DNA of 64,000 bases from Dyella monticola (GTDB taxonomy: Bacteria > Pseudomonadota > Gammaproteobacteria > Xanthomonadales > Rhodanobacteraceae), in contig NZ_QRBE01000004.1 in the NCBI RefSeq assembly GCF_003363155.1, positions 34,003 to 98,002 on the forward strand, given 5' to 3'. The translations under genes were made by a program, and so were the position numbers. This document shows positions 36,256 to 45,147 of the stretch, piece by piece (the stretch's first letter is position 1; each line of letters starts with the position of its first letter). The notes beneath the pieces are model-generated. The model searched no databases, had not been told where the DNA came from, and saw only the letters and a program-made list of their open reading frames with translations.

Positions 36256-38553
36256 TTACGGCGTACCTTTGCTCATGTTGGCCGGAACCAGCGACACACG
36301 GCCGATGGCGTACAAAGGACCGTCAGTAGGCGCGGTGAACACCAGGCATAGCGTGTGTTCGCCTTGCGTTGGGTTGACCGATGCATTCAACGCAAAGCGC
36401 CTACCGCTATGTGCTGGATCGGGTAGCGGCAGCGTCGCCAACACGGCGCCATCGCAACGATCTTCATGCACCACAAGTTCACCATAGGGCGTGGTGTGGG
36501 GGCGTGACACGACCAACTTGATGTCGTGTGCGAGTGCGTAATTGCGCTCCAGGCGCACTGCATCCACATGAATGGCGCGAATGCCGCCCAGAGGTGCCCC
36601 CATGTACTGCTGACAGGTATCGAATACGTTCACTGCGTACACCGGCGCCATGCCGGTGGCATCTGGCATCGGCTGCACGCGCAGGCGGAAATCGCTGCCC
36701 GGGCAGTTCGGCAGTTCCACGCCGAGCCGACTCAGCAGATCGGCTCGGTCGAGCACGCGCGTGCGTGGTGCGGCGAGCATGCTGCCATCGCTTGCATAGG
36801 TGGCAGCTTTGATCGTGTCCGGCAATGTCACGGTAAACGGTTGGCTGTAGAGCGGCGAGTGGAGGCTAGGCGTACTGCCATCCGTGGTGTAGTGGATGGC
36901 CCCATAGTTCACCTGATCGACCAGCGTGACGCTCGCCTGTCCACGGCGCAACGCCGCGTTGGCATCGACCTCGATCTCAGCTTCGAACGCGCTATCGGCA
37001 TAAGGGATCTTCTGCGCGGCGTAGCGCTCCAGTTGCGCCGGCAGGCGCGAAAGGAAATCGCTCCAATGACGCGACGCCGCGGGCGACCATGTCACCTCGC
37101 TCAAGGCATCCAGCCGCGGAAACACTGCATGCTCCACGTGTTGCATGGTCGGCATGTGCTCGGTCCAGGCATTCGCCTGTGCACCCAGCACATGCACGGC
37201 TTGGGCAGCGGAAAGTGCGGAAGGAATCGGGTTGAAGTCGTAGATGTTCTCAAGATCGCGTACAGGATTGCGACCGGCCGCCTCATCGGGAAGATCGCTT
37301 TGCACGCTATCCAGGTAGAGATCCGGCGACGGTGACATCACCACGTCGTGACCCAGCCTGGCCGCCTTGATGGCGCCGTCCGCGCCCCGCCATGACATCA
37401 CCGTGGCATCGGCCGGCACGCCGCCATCGAGGATCTCATCCCAACCGATCAGCCTTCGCCCGTGGGCGCTGAGATAGTTGCCGATGCGGCCAATGAACCA
37501 GCCCTGCAACGCATCCTCGTCCTTCAAATGCAGCGCGCGGATCTTGGCCTGGATGGCTGGCGATGCCTTCCATTGATCCTTGATCGCTTCATCGCCACCT
37601 ACATGGATGTAGTGCGACGGGAACAGCGCCATGACTTCATCGAGCACGTTGTCGATGAACTGGAACGTCGCATCATCGACGTTGTAAAGATAGGGATTCA
37701 CGCCCCAGTCGACGGAAACCGGCGGGCGCTTGCCGGTGACGCCGATCTGCGGATACGCCGCAACGGCCGCCTGCGCGTGGCCAGGCATGTCGATCTCCGG
37801 CACGATGGTGATGTGACGGGCGGCGGCGTACGCCACCACGTCACGAATCTGCGCCTGCGTGTAGAAGCCGCCATAGCGCTGCGGCTCGCCATCGTGCCCC
37901 GCATCCGGCGGCGTGCGCCATGCGCCGATGCGCGTCAACTCGGGATAACGCTTGATCTCGATGCGCCAGCCTTGGTCGTCGGTAAGATGCCAATGCAGCA
38001 CGTTGAGTTTGTGCTGGGCCATTTGGTCGAGTAGCGCTTTTACATCGTCGACGCTTTGGAAGTGACGCGCCGAATCGAGCATCAAGCCGCGCCACGCGAA
38101 GCGCGGCCAGTCAACGATGTGCAAGGCCGGTACCTGCACCGCGCCTTGTTCCGAATTGGGTGTAAGCAGTTGATACAGCGTGACCGCGCCATAGAACAGG
38201 CCAGCATCGTCACCTGCTTCAACGTGAATACTCTGCGGTGTCACCTCCAGCGTATAGCCTTCGACGTGTGCTCCGGCACCCGGTGCGCGCCGGAAAACGA
38301 TCGCATGGGGCGCTGCGTTTCCTTCCTGGATCTGCAGATGCAGCCCGCGCGCGCGCGCGATCAAGTCCACCAGGTACTGCGCCGACCGGCGGGCCGCCGC
38401 ATCGTGTGCAGGAACGACAATGGACATGCCATTGCCGACCTTGAAGGACCCTTGGGCCCGTTGCAGCTCAGCGGGAAGCGGAATCAACGAGACCGGGTTT
38501 GCCTGGGCGAGGCCGCACACGGCCATGCAGAACAGTAATACGGCCAATCGCAT
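36256..38553 (-). CDS. Beta-N-acetylhexosaminidase (GH20)
   Basis: A 765-residue exported enzyme that removes terminal GlcNAc from chitin oligosaccharides or glycans. Signal peptide MRLAVLLFCMAVCGLAQA, then the GH20b domain (about 25-150), then the TIM barrel (about 155-500) with catalytic Asp321-Glu322 in HVGGDEAIKDQW, plus HWHLTDDQGWR and WDEI. The C-terminal ~240 residues include a chitobiase-like segment (HYTTDGSTPSLHSPLYSQ) and a beta-rich end. I start at 38553 (AGGA upstream); the 43 codons before it are not protein-like. Last gene of the nag minus-strand arm. Confidence 0.92.
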   Translation of the reverse strand: MRLAVLLFCMAVCGLAQANPVSLIPLPAELQRAQGSFKVGNGMSIVVPAHDAAARRSAQYLVDLIARARGLHLQIQEGNAAPHAIVFRRAPGAGAHVEGYTLEVTPQSIHVEAGDDAGLFYGAVTLYQLLTPNSEQGAVQVPALHIVDWPRFAWRGLMLDSARHFQSVDDVKALLDQMAQHKLNVLHWHLTDDQGWRIEIKRYPELTRIGAWRTPPDAGHDGEPQRYGGFYTQAQIRDVVAYAAARHITIVPEIDMPGHAQAAVAAYPQIGVTGKRPPVSVDWGVNPYLYNVDDATFQFIDNVLDEVMALFPSHYIHVGGDEAIKDQWKASPAIQAKIRALHLKDEDALQGWFIGRIGNYLSAHGRRLIGWDEILDGGVPADATVMSWRGADGAIKAARLGHDVVMSPSPDLYLDSVQSDLPDEAAGRNPVRDLENIYDFNPIPSALSAAQAVHVLGAQANAWTEHMPTMQHVEHAVFPRLDALSEVTWSPAASRHWSDFLSRLPAQLERYAAQKIPYADSAFEAEIEVDANAALRRGQASVTLVDQVNYGAIHYTTDGSTPSLHSPLYSQPFTVTLPDTIKAATYASDGSMLAAPRTRVLDRADLLSRLGVELPNCPGSDFRLRVQPMPDATGMAPVYAVNVFDTCQQYMGAPLGGIRAIHVDAVRLERNYALAHDIKLVVSRPHTTPYGELVVHEDRCDGAVLATLPLPDPAHSGRRFALNASVNPTQGEHTLCLVFTAPTDGPLYAIGRVSLVPANMSKGTP

Positions 38554-38576
38554 GCGTCGTCCTATCAGTAACCTGG

Positions 38577-38632
38577 GCAATAAACGTTGAGTCGTAAAAC
38601 GTGGGGTAACAAACGTTAGGTAGCAAACGCGG
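38577..38632. repeat. Short degenerate direct repeats upstream of the GH20 gene
   Basis: Four spaced copies of AAACGT/AAACGC (AATAAACGTTGAG, TAAAACGTGGG, CAAACGTTAGG, CAAACGCGGG) about 14-17 bp apart, in the 198 bp between the GH9 and GH20 genes. Possibly regulator-binding sites or slipped-strand duplications. Confidence 0.4.
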
Positions 38633-38751
38633 GTTGCCACCCGCAACAACGCCCACCGTGTCCTGGATGTCATTCCCACCATTCACGAGAATGGCCTTCG
38701 TAGGACATGAGCATATCGGAGAACGTAGCGAAGCTCATGCGCAACGCACGC

Positions 38752-40587
38752 TCAATCGTGCGGCAGGCTTATGGCGTACAGGTACCAGGCATCGTGCGGC
38801 AGCCATTGCTCGGTCCAGCGCCAGTCGTCATCACGGCCAGTCTGGGCGTAGCCGAGATTGAAGGCGATGCCATCCTCGTCATCCAGCCCTGCCGTGATGC
38901 CATTGATGATCGCACCCGGTGCGCTGGTGTATTCGTAGGAGCGGAAGAACATGTATTGCGCATTGCGCTGACCACTGCCCATCAGCATGCTGGTGTCGTA
39001 CGGATTGCGCCCGAGAATCCAGTGCAGTTGATGCCATGCATACGCTTCCAATTGCGCATGAAAGCTCGGGTCAGCCGCGAAAAGTGGCGCCGCCATACGT
39101 GCCGCGGCGGCCAATGAGCCCAAACGCGCGTTCTCACCTTGCCACCATGGTGCGGCCTCGGTGTCGTGCGGGAAGAAGAATGCCGTGCGCAACGTACCGT
39201 CGCCCATGCGTACGAATTGACGCGCATAGCCGAAGGGATTGTTCACCGCATCCGTAACCTTCAACTCATGGGCCAGCGAGCGCCGCACGGTGTCGCGCAC
39301 GGCGTGCTGCTGGGCCGGCGTCGCAATCGCGTCGTATTCGAGTAACGCCACGACCGGCAAGCCTGCATCGGTGGGGTGGAAGAACGGTCGCGTGCCTGCA
39401 TCGGCGCGCCAATAATCGGTTTGTCCGTCATACGTGGCCAGACGCGCCATGAGGCTTTGGGCGCGGCGGTCGGCAGCCTCGCGCCAGCTTTCGTCATGGG
39501 TTGCACGATAAAGCTCTGTGGCAGCCAGTAGCGCGCAATAGTCATCGACGATGTTTTCCACGCCGTCGTTGATCAATGCTTTGTTGTGCGCATCCAGGAA
39601 GCGATAAGCGTCTTCAGCAGTGCGCAGGTAATCCTGCCGAGTGAAATCGCCATCGGCGTTCATCGTGCTGGTGAGCGCGAGCGCGGCGATCGCCATACCG
39701 CCGCCCGCACGGAAACTCGCTTCGTAGGCGTGCGGCCCCCGCGCAGGCTGCTCGATGCGCTCGGTGGTGTCGCTAGCGCTGCGCTTGATCTGCGTGCGCC
39801 AATTGGGATCGCCAATGCGGCGATCTTGCGGCAGCTTGTCCTTGCCGGGCGCATCGATGGATTGATAGAACGAACCATCCGGACGCTTGTCGCGCACCAG
39901 GAAGTCGGCGCCAAACAAGCCCTCATCCAGCAAGCGGCGCAGGTACTGGCTGAAATCCGGGTCGTGGCGCGCATCCAATTGCTGATAGCTGCGCAGCAAA
40001 CTCCACACGACCAGCGGCAATTGCTGGGTATTGAAATATGACGTGAGGTTCTGGTGCGACAGATGGATGCCGTAGTCGCCCGTCGCGTCGTACCAGCCTC
40101 CGTGAATGTCGAGCGTGCCCGGGCTGCCGTCCGGATGCGGCAGATGGCGATCGGCCTTGTCCATCAGGCCACTGGCGCGCTGGCCTTTGAAGTAATAGAT
40201 GACGTTGGAGAGCGTGTTGCGCTCCAGCACGTTGTCCTGCACCAGGAACTCATCGGAACGTACGCAGTTGCCGTGATCCTTCAGTTCCAGGTAGTAACGC
40301 CCGGGCGTCTTCAACGCGGAAAAATCGGCGCGCCAGTAATGCTGGCCGCCCCACTTGGCCACCGGACCGGTATCGGTAAGCGTGCCGGAGAGCACCGGCT
40401 TGTCGGTGCTGGCATCGATCACGTCGAAGGCATGCAGCGATTGCCCCGCATCGGCTGAAATCACCGCCTGTTTGCTTGCCTGCAGTTCGTAGCCCACCTG
40501 GTCGACCAGCACTTTCGGTTCAGCCGCCCATCCTTGCGCGACATACCAACCCAGGCATACCAACATGCACTGCATTGCAAGCTTCAT
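38752..40587 (-). CDS. GH9 family glycosidase (exo-beta-glucosaminidase/cellobiase type)
   Basis: A 611-residue exported enzyme. Signal peptide MKLAMQCMLVCLGWYVAQGWA, an N-terminal Ig-like CelD_N domain (about 25-110: VLVDQVGYELQASKQAVIS), then the (alpha/alpha)6 GH9 barrel. The active-site loop GGWYDATGDYGIHLSHQN resembles the chitin-linked GH9 enzymes of vibrios that act on glucosamine dimers rather than classical cellulases. Its place between a GH20 gene and a TonB-dependent receptor supports chitin or chitosan oligosaccharides as substrate. Cellobiose-type substrates remain possible. Start at 40587, with GGGAG seven bases upstream. Confidence 0.82.
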   Translation of the reverse strand: MKLAMQCMLVCLGWYVAQGWAAEPKVLVDQVGYELQASKQAVISADAGQSLHAFDVIDASTDKPVLSGTLTDTGPVAKWGGQHYWRADFSALKTPGRYYLELKDHGNCVRSDEFLVQDNVLERNTLSNVIYYFKGQRASGLMDKADRHLPHPDGSPGTLDIHGGWYDATGDYGIHLSHQNLTSYFNTQQLPLVVWSLLRSYQQLDARHDPDFSQYLRRLLDEGLFGADFLVRDKRPDGSFYQSIDAPGKDKLPQDRRIGDPNWRTQIKRSASDTTERIEQPARGPHAYEASFRAGGGMAIAALALTSTMNADGDFTRQDYLRTAEDAYRFLDAHNKALINDGVENIVDDYCALLAATELYRATHDESWREAADRRAQSLMARLATYDGQTDYWRADAGTRPFFHPTDAGLPVVALLEYDAIATPAQQHAVRDTVRRSLAHELKVTDAVNNPFGYARQFVRMGDGTLRTAFFFPHDTEAAPWWQGENARLGSLAAAARMAAPLFAADPSFHAQLEAYAWHQLHWILGRNPYDTSMLMGSGQRNAQYMFFRSYEYTSAPGAIINGITAGLDDEDGIAFNLGYAQTGRDDDWRWTEQWLPHDAWYLYAISLPHD

Positions 40588-40729
40588 GCGACAACTCCCG
40601 CGAGCGACCGCGACAACGCCGATGGCTTCGGCGTTGCAGTCATCTGGCTTCGTCTTCCTCGCGCCTGGAAAAAGAGGACCTGGCAAGAGCGCCAGGTCCT
40701 TGGCGGGGAAGAAAAAGCGTTGTGTTACA

Positions 40730-43576
40730 TCAGAACTTGAAGTGTGCTTCGAGCATGAACTCGCGACCGCTCACATACTCGTTCAGAAGCTCCGCATTGG
40801 TCGGGCCGTCATACTGCTTGTACACCGAGTTCAGCATATTCAGCATGTCAAACGACAGGGAGAAGTTCTTGCTGATCGCGTAGGCAACCGATGCATCGAG
40901 TTCTTTGTAGCTGCCGGTGTAGGCACTCGTCGCACCCGCTACGTAACCACCGGCAAGGTACTTGCTGCGATAGTTGTAGGAAATGCTCGCGCTATACGGG
41001 CCTTGCTCGAAGTAAGGAGCCAAGGTGTAGGAGTTCTTCGAGTTGTACGGCAGCCAGTCAGCGCCCTGGATCGTCTGGACGGTGCGCGAGTCGGAGTACG
41101 TGTAGTTGGCACGCAGACCGAAACCGCTGTCGCCGAACGCCTGCTGGTAGCTGATGGCAGCGCCCTTGACTTTGGCGCGACCGCCGTTGACGGGTGCGGT
41201 GACCTGGTACGTACACTGACCGGCGGTGTTACACATGCCGTTGGTGACAAGCTGCGTTCCGGTCGGGCCCGGATAGAGCGTGCCCCACGACCCGTTTTCA
41301 TGCGTTTGCGGAGTCGTTTCCTGGGTGACGTAGTTCAAGACGTTCTTGTAGAAGCCGGACAGTGAAACCACCGACTGGTTATTGAAGTAATACTCAAGAG
41401 ACGTGTCGAAATTGACCGAACGATACGGCTTGATGTTCGGGTTACCGGCCGTAGCGGTCAGCACCGTGTCGTTGGCTTCAAAGTACGGAGCCAGCTCGTT
41501 GTACGGCGCATAGGCGACCGTCTCCGATGCCGCACCACGCAAGATGAGATCCGGGGTCAGGTTATAAGCGATATTGAACGCCGGCAGGAAGTTGTAGTGC
41601 GTGGTCTGCACGCCGATGTAGCCGGTTCCAGCGGTGAAGTTGCAATTCCAGGGAACGATGCCGTCCGCACCGGCCACCTGGCAGCTGCTGGGAACGTAGT
41701 AGCCATACGAAGTGGTTTGCGTCTTGACCCAACGCACACCCAGGTTGCCATGCATGTTGTCGGTGCCGAAGTTGGCCTGTCCGTACACGGCCGTGTTCTG
41801 CTGCTGGACGTTGAAGGTGTTATCCCAGTAATCGACCGGGTCGTTCGCCGTCAGCGGACCGTTGTTCAACACCGCGTTGAAGATGCAGGTGTAGCCGCAG
41901 GTCTGCACGTGCGATATCGAGCTACCGCTGAGACCGATCGACGAGGCACCCTGCAGATTGCTCAGGCCACCGTAGCCGATCTGGTTGAGCGTCATGTTCG
42001 GCACGCCGCGATAGATCAACAGGCTCTGGCTTTCCCAATGCGACGCGTAGCGGGCACCCACCAGCAGTTCGTTGACGAAGCCGTCGAAATCCTTGCTGAA
42101 ATCGACTTGCGCATAGGTGTCGCGCGCGTGATACGGCTTATAGCCAATGTTGCCGCCGAAATCATTGTCGGCCCAGTAGTTGGGATTGTTGGCGGTAGAG
42201 AGATTGCTGAAGTTGAAACCGTTCGGAATGCTCCAGGCGAAACCACCACCGTAGTAAATTTCCTTGAACGCCTGGCTGATCACGTTGTTGGACGTGCTTA
42301 CGCCCACCTGGCCACCCAAGCGCCAGCCGTCACCGTAGTACGTGCCACGCCAGTCGATGCCCTTGGTGCGGATGTAGGACGCGCGTGCATCGTTATCTTC
42401 GTACGTGTCGGCCGTGCTCGTGCAGCTGGTGGCCTGCAAGCAAGGTGTACCGGACTGAATGCCGTTGCTGATGACGCCAGCAGCGTTGGGCGCACCGAGC
42501 GAGGTGATGCCGGCGTAGTTGAAGCCTGCAATCGGGTACAGCGAGGTGTTGATGTTGTCCAGGCTATCGGTCATGTACATCAAGCTGAGCGTGCTGTCGA
42601 AATGCTCGTTCGGCTTGTACTGCAGGTTGACGAAAATGCTGTTGCGCTTTTCGATCTGCTCGAAATTGGCAGAGTTGATTTCGGTCGGGAACACATCCGT
42701 CGGCTTCAGGACACCGCTTGTGACCAGGCCGCCGATGTATGGATTTACAAACGCGGGACTGCCGGGTATCCCAGCACTTGTCGCAGTCTTCGGCGCGCCG
42801 ATCGCGGTGTAACCGAAGATTTCCTGGCCTTCACGCGAGGTGTCCTGCTCGTAGTGCTGCATGGAGACGTCGACGCCGAAGGTCTTCGAAGCGTTGTGCC
42901 AGCTGTAGAACACCGAACCGTTCGGACGGTTCTTGTCCGTCATGTCGTTGTAGTTCGTTCCAAACGAACCGCTCAGCGTGTTCGCAGCCACGTCCAACGG
43001 CTGCACCGTGTGCATGAAGACCGTACCGCCGAGGCTGCCTTCGGGCAGGCGCGCCTCAGGCGTCTTGTAGATTTCGAGCTGTCCCAGGATTTCCGCCGGC
43101 AGCAACGAATAGTTGAAGCCGCGGTTCGGGCTATCGCCGTACAACCAGAGCGCTTGCGCAACCGGGTGGCCGTCGAGGTACGAAAGGTTCAAGCTCGGGT
43201 CGATACCGTCGATGCTTACGCGCTGCGTGGCACCGAACAGGTGATCGAGCGTGACGCCAGGAACCTGTGCCAATGCTTCGGCGACGTTGGTGGCCGGGAA
43301 CTTGCCGATATCGGTCGCCGTGATGGCATCGACGATCGCGTCGGCGTTGCGCTTGGTATCCATCGATTGTTGCAAGCTGGCGCGGATACCGACAACGGTC
43401 ACCGTACCAAGCTGCTTGGCATTGGCTTTTTCGGCCTGCTGTTCGGTTTGCTGGTTGGCGGGTACTGCTGATGTGGGTGTGGATGTGGTTTGCGCGTTGT
43501 CCTGCGCATACAACGTACCGGCAAAACACAATCCGGTGACGATACTCGCGGCTAGTAGGGTCTTACGATGTGACAT
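40730..43576 (-). CDS. TonB-dependent outer-membrane receptor for GlcNAc/chitin oligosaccharides
   Basis: A 948-residue receptor of the Xanthomonas/Caulobacter-type TonB-dependent family. Signal peptide through FAGTLYA, a candidate TonB box around KQLGTVTVVG, plug domain about 60-180 (ATDIGKFPATNVAEALAQVPGV, RVSIDGID), then a 22-strand barrel ending in Phe (LEAHFKF). GGGGAGG lies before the ATG. It follows the kinase gene by 124 bp in the same arm, and in xanthomonads such receptors in nag loci take up GlcNAc-containing sugars. Ligand assignment is by context. Confidence 0.88.
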   Translation of the reverse strand: MSHRKTLLAASIVTGLCFAGTLYAQDNAQTTSTPTSAVPANQQTEQQAEKANAKQLGTVTVVGIRASLQQSMDTKRNADAIVDAITATDIGKFPATNVAEALAQVPGVTLDHLFGATQRVSIDGIDPSLNLSYLDGHPVAQALWLYGDSPNRGFNYSLLPAEILGQLEIYKTPEARLPEGSLGGTVFMHTVQPLDVAANTLSGSFGTNYNDMTDKNRPNGSVFYSWHNASKTFGVDVSMQHYEQDTSREGQEIFGYTAIGAPKTATSAGIPGSPAFVNPYIGGLVTSGVLKPTDVFPTEINSANFEQIEKRNSIFVNLQYKPNEHFDSTLSLMYMTDSLDNINTSLYPIAGFNYAGITSLGAPNAAGVISNGIQSGTPCLQATSCTSTADTYEDNDARASYIRTKGIDWRGTYYGDGWRLGGQVGVSTSNNVISQAFKEIYYGGGFAWSIPNGFNFSNLSTANNPNYWADNDFGGNIGYKPYHARDTYAQVDFSKDFDGFVNELLVGARYASHWESQSLLIYRGVPNMTLNQIGYGGLSNLQGASSIGLSGSSISHVQTCGYTCIFNAVLNNGPLTANDPVDYWDNTFNVQQQNTAVYGQANFGTDNMHGNLGVRWVKTQTTSYGYYVPSSCQVAGADGIVPWNCNFTAGTGYIGVQTTHYNFLPAFNIAYNLTPDLILRGAASETVAYAPYNELAPYFEANDTVLTATAGNPNIKPYRSVNFDTSLEYYFNNQSVVSLSGFYKNVLNYVTQETTPQTHENGSWGTLYPGPTGTQLVTNGMCNTAGQCTYQVTAPVNGGRAKVKGAAISYQQAFGDSGFGLRANYTYSDSRTVQTIQGADWLPYNSKNSYTLAPYFEQGPYSASISYNYRSKYLAGGYVAGATSAYTGSYKELDASVAYAISKNFSLSFDMLNMLNSVYKQYDGPTNAELLNEYVSGREFMLEAHFKF

Positions 43577-43700
43577 GGCTTCCTCCCCTCAGAGGCGTTT
43601 TTCAGCACGGAAACGTTCGCGGCATGTCCGTACTGTGTGGCGTATGGGCTTGCGCCCGGTTCGTTTTCCTAAAACCTCGTTCTTCACACTCGGCACGCCC

Positions 43701-44732
43701 TCAATGGGCGTACTGACCATCTAGATACAAGCCAGCGGCGCCAATGACGCCGAGCTGGCCGTGCTCCATCAGACGTACAGGAACCTGTTGCAAAAAAGGG
43801 CGCATTACACCCTTGTTGAAGTAGCGTTCTGCGAAGGTGCTCGACAGCAGAAGATCGCGGATTTGCGGCAGGATGCCGCCGGCCAGGTACACGCCACCGC
43901 GCGCCCCATACAGCAGCACCAGATCGCCGACAAAACTTCCGAGCAATCCGCAGAACACGTTCAACGCTTCGACCGCGGCGGCATCCGTGCGCTCCACTGC
44001 GCTGTGTGTGACTTCGGCCGGCGCACGCAAAGTCGGCGTCGCGCCACGCAGCGCGCAGATGGCGTTGTACAGGTTGATCAGCCCCGGCCCGGACAACGCG
44101 TGCTCGTACGACACATAGGAGCGATCGCGCGCCAGCCAGCGCAGGATTTCCATTTCCAGTTCATTGCCCGGTGCCAGCGAGACCTGGCCGGCTTCGGTTG
44201 CCAGCACGGTGGCGTGAGGTTTGGCTGGCAGCAGCACGGCCGAACCCAAGCCGGTACCCGGCCCCATCACCAGCACGGGACCCGCGACTTGCGGCGCGCT
44301 GGTTTCGATCACCGGCACGGTGTCTGCCTGGGTCATGAATTGGGTGGCGTAGGCCACCGCTTCGAAATCGTTGATCACCGCCAGGCTGGCGATGCCGAGG
44401 GTTTCGCGGATATCGCGGATGGAGACGGGCCACGGCAGGTTGTCGTTGACGATGGCATCGCCCAGCACGTAGCCGGCGCTCGCCACCGCACATTGCTCCA
44501 CCCGCACGCCGGCGGAGAGCTGGGCGACGAAATCCTTCAATACCGCGGTGAGGCTGGGCCATTCGGCGCAGGCATAGCGGCGATATTCGAGCACCGTCAC
44601 CGGGCGGTGCCCATCCGGGCGCGGACTGACCAGTCCGATACGCGCATGCGTACCGCCGACGTCGGCGGCCAGAAATGCCAGCTCCGGCGATGGTGCCGAT
44701 TGCGCCTTGCCATGTACGACAGCCTGAGCCAC
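43701..44732 (-). CDS. Glucokinase-family kinase, likely GlcNAc kinase (NagK type)
   Basis: A 343-residue protein of the bacterial glucokinase (Glk) family. FLAADVGGTHARIGLV is the phosphate-binding loop, GPGTGLGSAV the second nucleotide motif, and EAGQVSLAPGNELEMEIL the sugar-site region. I chose GTG at 44732 because GAGGGAGGGGG lies before it; the 36 codons upstream cover the operator. In a nag locus with NagA and NagB-II but no PTS, a kinase must phosphorylate free GlcNAc, so a NagK-II role is likely. Glucose kinase activity is the alternative. First gene of the minus-strand arm. Confidence 0.82.
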   Translation of the reverse strand: MAQAVVHGKAQSAPSPELAFLAADVGGTHARIGLVSPRPDGHRPVTVLEYRRYACAEWPSLTAVLKDFVAQLSAGVRVEQCAVASAGYVLGDAIVNDNLPWPVSIRDIRETLGIASLAVINDFEAVAYATQFMTQADTVPVIETSAPQVAGPVLVMGPGTGLGSAVLLPAKPHATVLATEAGQVSLAPGNELEMEILRWLARDRSYVSYEHALSGPGLINLYNAICALRGATPTLRAPAEVTHSAVERTDAAAVEALNVFCGLLGSFVGDLVLLYGARGGVYLAGGILPQIRDLLLSSTFAERYFNKGVMRPFLQQVPVRLMEHGQLGVIGAAGLYLDGQYAH

Positions 44733-44823
44733 GCCCCCTCCCTCACATTTTTTGTCGTGCGAGCCCTTCGTATTGGCAGGGCTTGCCCTCTTGCACGACT
44801 TTCGGTGACGGAGTCTGGTCAGG

Positions 44824-44841
44824 AATGACAACGCTGTCAAC
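44824..44841. promoter_or_regulatory. Candidate NagR/NagQ operator before the kinase gene
   Basis: AATGACAACGCTGTCAAC, with core TGACAACGCTGTCA at 44826-44839, a near-perfect 14-bp palindrome. It resembles the TGACAACGTTGTCA-type operator described for LacI-family GlcNAc regulators. On the minus strand it includes TTGACA, a possible -35 element of the kinase promoter, so bound repressor would block it. Confidence 0.7.
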
Positions 44842-45059
44842 AGGTGGTAAAGATTGCCTTCAAGAGATGTTTGCGGCGTTGCGAAACCCCACGCCGCATG
44901 GTTACAGAGGTAATTATTTAAGTGATTGAATTTGTCTATATAAATATCAGTGGAGCTAGGCCGAATGGCCTATATCGAAAGGTGTTGCAACGCATCACAT
45001 TCGACGGACAAATGAGGCGCAATGACGCACGTTGTCGGCGCGGTCTCGTAGCCGTCGAT

Positions 45060-45073
45060 TGACAACGTTGTGC
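45060..45073. promoter_or_regulatory. Candidate NagR/NagQ operator before nagP
   Basis: TGACAACGTTGTGC, a variant of the same palindrome. With the preceding T it forms TTGACA (45059-45064), and an A/T-rich ACAATA follows 16 bp on, giving a plausible sigma-70 promoter that overlaps the operator. A half-like ACGTTGTC is at 45029-45036. The 415-bp divergent region otherwise holds an A/T-rich stretch near 44920-44950 and no gene. Confidence 0.65.
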
Positions 45074-45147
45074 CTTGAGGACAATAAAGGTCAGTGCATG
45101 ATGTCGTACGGTATTCGTTGACATCGGGTCTTTCACGGGGAGTGTTC

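Noticed and set aside
41597-43471. A 624-codon plus-strand frame antisense to the TonB-dependent receptor
   Set aside because: Shadow of the high-GC receptor gene; the receptor has a signal peptide, plug and terminal Phe that establish the real strand.
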